Positions 61,701 to 64,000 of a stretch of DNA of 64,000 nucleotides are shown one piece after another. Origin of the DNA: Candidatus Hydrogenedentota bacterium (GTDB taxonomy: Bacteria; Hydrogenedentota; Hydrogenedentia; Hydrogenedentales; CAILVY01); contig JAKQOG010000178.1 in the NCBI GenBank assembly GCA_029565395.1, positions 169,434-233,433 on the forward strand, in the 5' to 3' direction. Every line of letters begins with the position of its first letter. The stretch's first letter is position 1. Made by a program: the position numbers and the translations under genes. The notes under the pieces were generated by a model. That model was not told the origin of the DNA, did no database searches, and saw only the letters and a program-made list of their open reading frames with translations.

Positions 61701-63668
61701 GGAAGACAAATAATAGAGAGTGCTCTTGGTATATCCCTGATAGGCGAGAGTGCGGTATGCCTGATTGGCGCAGAGTTCCGTCGCATCCCAAAGATTATTC
61801 ACCGGGTAGGCGCCCCCGCCGGGACCGCCCCCCGCAACAAGTATCGCCTTGTTGTTCTGAGTGAGCGTCACCGGACGGAACTTTTGAACACGATTGCGGT
61901 TTTCATCCGTCACATACACCGAACCGTCGGGTGCGACTGCAATCCCCGAAGCACGATCGAACTGCCCGGGATCCTGGCCATATGCGCCATACTCGGCAAT
62001 GTACTGTCCGTCCGCTGTGAATACCTGAAAACGATTCCCATAATATTCCGCCGCGTATACGTTGCCGGCAGTGTCAATCGCCAAATTGTCCAAACAATAA
62101 AACTGACCAGGGCCGGATCCCGGACCTCCCCATTGCATGATATACTCGCCGTCGGCAGTGAATTTCTGAATGCGCGTGGGCGAAAGCCATTCCGAAACGT
62201 ACACCTCCCCCTGGGCATTGATGGCGATGCCTTCCACCTGCTGAAATTGACCATTCTCCGTGCCTTCCGAACCCCAGGTAAGCAATAGTTCGCCCGTAGG
62301 ACTGTACTTTTGTACACAATTGCACGCGTGGTTTGTGACATATATATTCCCTGTAGCATCGATGGCAAGCGCCTCAATATCAAAAGCGCCATATCCTGAA
62401 ATAAACCAGCCTTCAAGAAGACCGCCTTCCGGCGTAAATTTCTGTATGTGCGGCGCACTGTCCCATTGATCCAACACGACAATGTTGCCCTCCGCATCAA
62501 CATCGACATCGGTTGGAAATCGCACCGATGCAGGATTCCCTGTGGCGCCTCCCCATTCCAGCAGGAACGTTCCTTCCGAATTAAACTTCTGTATCCGGCT
62601 GTTACGCATGTCCGCCACATAGACGTTGCCGCCCGCATCCACCGCCACCCCCCGGGGATTATAAGGGTAACCTGGTCCTGATCCCACACATCGCCAAAGG
62701 CTTAAAAGCTGTCCGTATGGCGAATATTTTTTGATGGTGTAATCATCCGGAATAACAAATACATTTCCGGAACTATCCACGCAAATATCGCCAAAATTGC
62801 TGCTCCATACATCTTCGGCCGAGGTGTATGTCCAGCCGCGCACATAACTGCCTTCTCCTGTAAATATCTGTATCCGTTCCCCATCGTCCACATAGATATT
62901 CCCAGAACCATCCGCACTGACATTGTTCATGTTCATAAATTGTCCGGGTTCGCTCCCGGTGCTTCCCCACATGCATACAAATACACCGTCAAAGGTAAAC
63001 TTTTGGACTCTATCGAGGGGATCAGGATGATGAAAATCTCCTACATAGACAAAGTCACCGGAAACCTTGATAGAGACTGGATGCTGGAACTGGCCTTCGC
63101 CCGTACCTTCTTCTCCCCACATGCGCACAAATTGACCATCCGATGTGAACTTCTGAATGCGGTCAAAAGGCCCATCAATATCGCGGTCGGCAACATATAC
63201 GAACCCCTCCGCATCTACGGCCACATCAACTGGATAGCCAAATTGACCCGCATCAGTTCCCTCACTGCCCCAAGTCAACAAAAACTGGCCGTCATGATCA
63301 AATTTCTGTATACGGTAGTTGTAAGAATCCGCCACATAGAGATCACCATTAGAATCAGCTACAAGCCCCTTTGGAGTGGTGAATTGTCCCAGGCCGCCCC
63401 CGGCACCTCCCCAGCGCTTCATATAATGTCCGTCAATGCTGAATTTGAGAACTCGATGCCAATCCGTAACATAGACAACACCCTCCTTCGATAGTGCAAT
63501 TCCCTCAGGCCCTTGCCAATACCATGGCTGCGACAACAACGGCCAAAGCCGGTCAAAACGAAAGGAAACGGTCGTCTCTTTTTGAGGCATTGCCGCCGCC
63601 TCTTCTTGAAATGCACCAGCAACCAACACCAAAAGCCCACACACACCTGACGCCAATCCGTGTAGCAT
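58482..63668 (-). CDS. Giant secreted protein: 12 NHL repeats, active and inactive legumain/caspase-like domains, PPC, Ig-like, dockerin-like tail
   Basis: The start is the ATG at 63668, with GGGAG upstream; a GTG at 63701 would add 11 residues. The 1728-residue product has a signal peptide and 12 NHL repeats (about 38-600), enough for two six-bladed propellers. A C13/caspase-like domain (about 604-800) carries His707 (YLVDHGG) and Cys748 (YDACKSG). A paralogous domain (about 960-1145) has Lys1047 and Pro1088 at the same positions. After a beta domain comes a PPC domain (about 1306-1430), a carboxypeptidase-regulatory-like domain, an EGEGE linker (about 1520), an Ig-like domain (about 1545-1630) and the paired EF-hand tail. 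It probably cleaves or processes proteins at the cell surface. Confidence 0.9.
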   Translation of the reverse strand: MLHGLASGVCGLLVLVAGAFQEEAAAMPQKETTVSFRFDRLWPLLSQPWYWQGPEGIALSKEGVVYVTDWHRVLKFSIDGHYMKRWGGAGGGLGQFTTPKGLVADSNGDLYVADSYNYRIQKFDHDGQFLLTWGSEGTDAGQFGYPVDVAVDAEGFVYVADRDIDGPFDRIQKFTSDGQFVRMWGEEGTGEGQFQHPVSIKVSGDFVYVGDFHHPDPLDRVQKFTFDGVFVCMWGSTGSEPGQFMNMNNVSADGSGNIYVDDGERIQIFTGEGSYVRGWTYTSAEDVWSSNFGDICVDSSGNVFVIPDDYTIKKYSPYGQLLSLWRCVGSGPGYPYNPRGVAVDAGGNVYVADMRNSRIQKFNSEGTFLLEWGGATGNPASVRFPTDVDVDAEGNIVVLDQWDSAPHIQKFTPEGGLLEGWFISGYGAFDIEALAIDATGNIYVTNHACNCVQKYSPTGELLLTWGSEGTENGQFQQVEGIAINAQGEVYVSEWLSPTRIQKFTADGEYIMQWGGPGSGPGQFYCLDNLAIDTAGNVYAAEYYGNRFQVFTADGQYIAEYGAYGQDPGQFDRASGIAVAPDGSVYVTDENRNRVQKFRPVTLTQNNKAILVAGGGPGGGAYPVNNLWDATELCANQAYRTLAYQGYTKSTLYYLSSDLQLDLDENGAADDVDGLVTNALLEEAITQWAIEQVNGLPTGDVLIYLVDHGGPGTFRMSPTEMLSASDFAQWLNTLQTGIQGTVTVIYDACKSGSFLPFLAPPTGYENKRILLASTEPEEPANFIIQGSVSFSNLFWSNVFNGMDVYGALVQVSDVLEALGQVPMLEADGDGVPNQAGDYDRVQNVYLGNGTVFSGSAPVIGSISGPQSISETNSVLLWAEGVSDSDGIARVWAVIRPPDYVPADTGNPVQGLPSVDLLPTETEGRYEVICNTFDQPGTYQVAIYARDQNLNVCVPSVTSVTVTDPLKRRAVLVGGLDVSSAYIGIVERSLSEAHRALRNQGYTEEEIYLLSPVSMEGVDALPELTNFAFALGAWLEEDTSDLAVYLCGKAAADVFCLNDTESFSADMLDTWLDSIQALLPGTVTVIIDSPYSGSFIPFLLPPDGKERIAIASTNVGEGQAFLSPGTPTFSMYFWARIFNGATVGRAFNSARQAMQVSAWGPDAQIDDNANGISNEKSDGKLAMYHILGSGILLAGDDPVVGAVVPNQELTGDDEAVLWVDLVTATEPIARVWGCILPPYTIPHSGKTSESEAIEVELVFQSGSRYEALCDFFTLPGIYHVAIYAMDATGNISLPAETDVQQLSSAGLPDAYEPDNSRETAQWIGINGQNQRHTFHEAADEDWVRFYAEAGQRVTVDTQDLGPDADTYLELYFESGSSPLASNDDEGPGQLQSRIQYLIEETGIYYARSLFSPSGSFPTGDTFDTSYTFRVWEEQGPMLPATLYCSVVRSDAPDTPVTTAALTLSPLSIVVTRNVDGLYTFLALPAGSYSVHTTAPGFLSSTDVINLQNGIDSTLTILLDPEGLEEGEGTEEEGELEGAPEEGEVDSLAIVQQPRGASLYVGMSWTVSILVTGGEGMVTYDWKKDGVSIGWPSSMVHVLGPLAEADAGVYSCTVSDDVILIDSSEVALSVYPAALTGQHAVDQNGNWAISLSELLRVVQLFNSGGFHCNAGTEDGYAPGAGDQTCASYDADYAPQDWSISLSELLRIIQFFNSGCYHAEAGTEDGYAPGAG

Positions 63669-63780
63669 TATTAAACGCTCCCTTGTTCTTTCCTTGTACA
63701 CCCATTACTAAACCCACTATCCCAGAGTCTACACTATTTTACCAGAAAATCGCCCGCCCCCTAATGTCTCGCGCCGAATC

Positions 63781-64000
63781 TCACCCCGCGCCCGGCGCAT
63801 AGCCGTCTTCCGTACCTTCTTCAACATGATAACAAGCAGAATTGAAAAATTGAATGATGCGCAGGAGTTCGGAGAGACTCACCAACCAATCCTGCGGAGT
63901 ATAATCCGCATCATACGAAGCGCACGTCTGATCCCCCGCCCCCGGTGCATACCCGTCCTCCGTCCCCTCCTCACAATGGAACCCGCCACTGTTAAAAAAC
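63781..64000 (-). CDS. C-terminal end of another secreted protein with paired dockerin-like tail, partial
   Basis: The minus strand is open from the right edge to a TGA at 63781. The visible 72 residues are FFNSGGFHCEEGTEDGYAPG-type sequence followed by the second EF-hand unit (DYTPQDWLVSLSELLRII) and end EDGYAPGAG. They are nearly identical to the tail of the giant protein at 58482. The gene body lies outside the window. Because its neighbour has the same orientation and tail, the two may be tandem paralogues. Confidence 0.85.
   Translation of the reverse strand, partial: FFNSGGFHCEEGTEDGYAPGAGDQTCASYDADYTPQDWLVSLSELLRIIQFFNSACYHVEEGTEDGYAPGAG

Overview
The window reads as a stretch of bacterial chromosome from an uncultured, carbohydrate-degrading lineage. 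My best guess is Candidatus Hydrogenedentota or a close relative. The guess rests on secreted proteins ending in a Glu/Gly linker, an Ig-like domain and a paired EF-hand (dockerin-like) tail with the motif SLSELLR(V/I)(I/V)QFFNSG, and on the mix of DUF4838, GH29, GH38 and GH5-like enzymes. No rRNA, tRNA or ribosomal protein gene is present, so the assignment is inference. I see no prophage, CRISPR array or intact transposase.

Layout. 1-1.7 kb: the 5' part of an exported protein gene running off the left edge, a 30-bp-arm hairpin repeat, and a DUF3800 protein. 1.8-6.9 kb (minus): an operon marR - FtsX/DevC-like permease - ABC ATPase - HlyD adaptor - TolC/NodT outer-membrane factor, with a consensus promoter and a candidate operator. 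7.1-9.3 kb: a gene remnant, a second hairpin repeat and a YgiQ-type radical SAM gene. 9.4-13.7 kb (plus): iron-sulfur flavoprotein, DUF4838 protein and GH29 fucosidase, ended by a clear intrinsic terminator. 13.7-24.3 kb (minus): HtrA protease, then a tightly overlapping MoxR - DUF58 - lipoprotein - BatA - BatB - BatC - BatD - BatE aerotolerance/stress operon. 24.6-25.3 kb: a MntA/HepT toxin-antitoxin pair between palindromic repeats. 25.6-28.5 kb: glycosyltransferase and GH5-like hydrolase.

28.5-31.3 kb is an AT-rich accessory block with two overlapping unknown genes, one carrying a PD-(D/E)XK nuclease signature, next to a 3' remnant of comM. 31.7-34.8 kb holds two surface proteins with dockerin-like tails, one with GLUG repeats. 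35.1-41.1 kb has GH38 alpha-mannosidase, a PTS IIA-like protein, a DUF2007/zinc-ribbon protein and an exported probable alpha/alpha-barrel protein. 41.1-44.7 kb is a two-gene restriction-modification system. 45-48.5 kb is a sugar ABC importer without its ATPase. 48.6-51.6 kb has PilZ, DUF3592 and GH5-like genes. 51.8-54.9 kb has a Fic protein behind an array of palindromes, followed by a restriction enzyme that lost its helicase core. 55.1-58.2 kb has TatD and an AAA-wHTH-TPR protein with a duplicated operator-like array upstream. 58.5-64 kb holds a giant secreted protein (12 NHL repeats, an intact and a dead caspase/legumain-like domain, PPC, Ig-like and dockerin-like tail) and the tail of a similar gene at the right edge.

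The themes are glycan import and breakdown, envelope stress and efflux, and several separate AT-richer defence or toxin modules. The most unusual system is the family of secreted proteins sharing the linker, Ig-like and paired EF-hand tail. Its largest member pairs an apparently active cysteine peptidase domain with an inactive copy.
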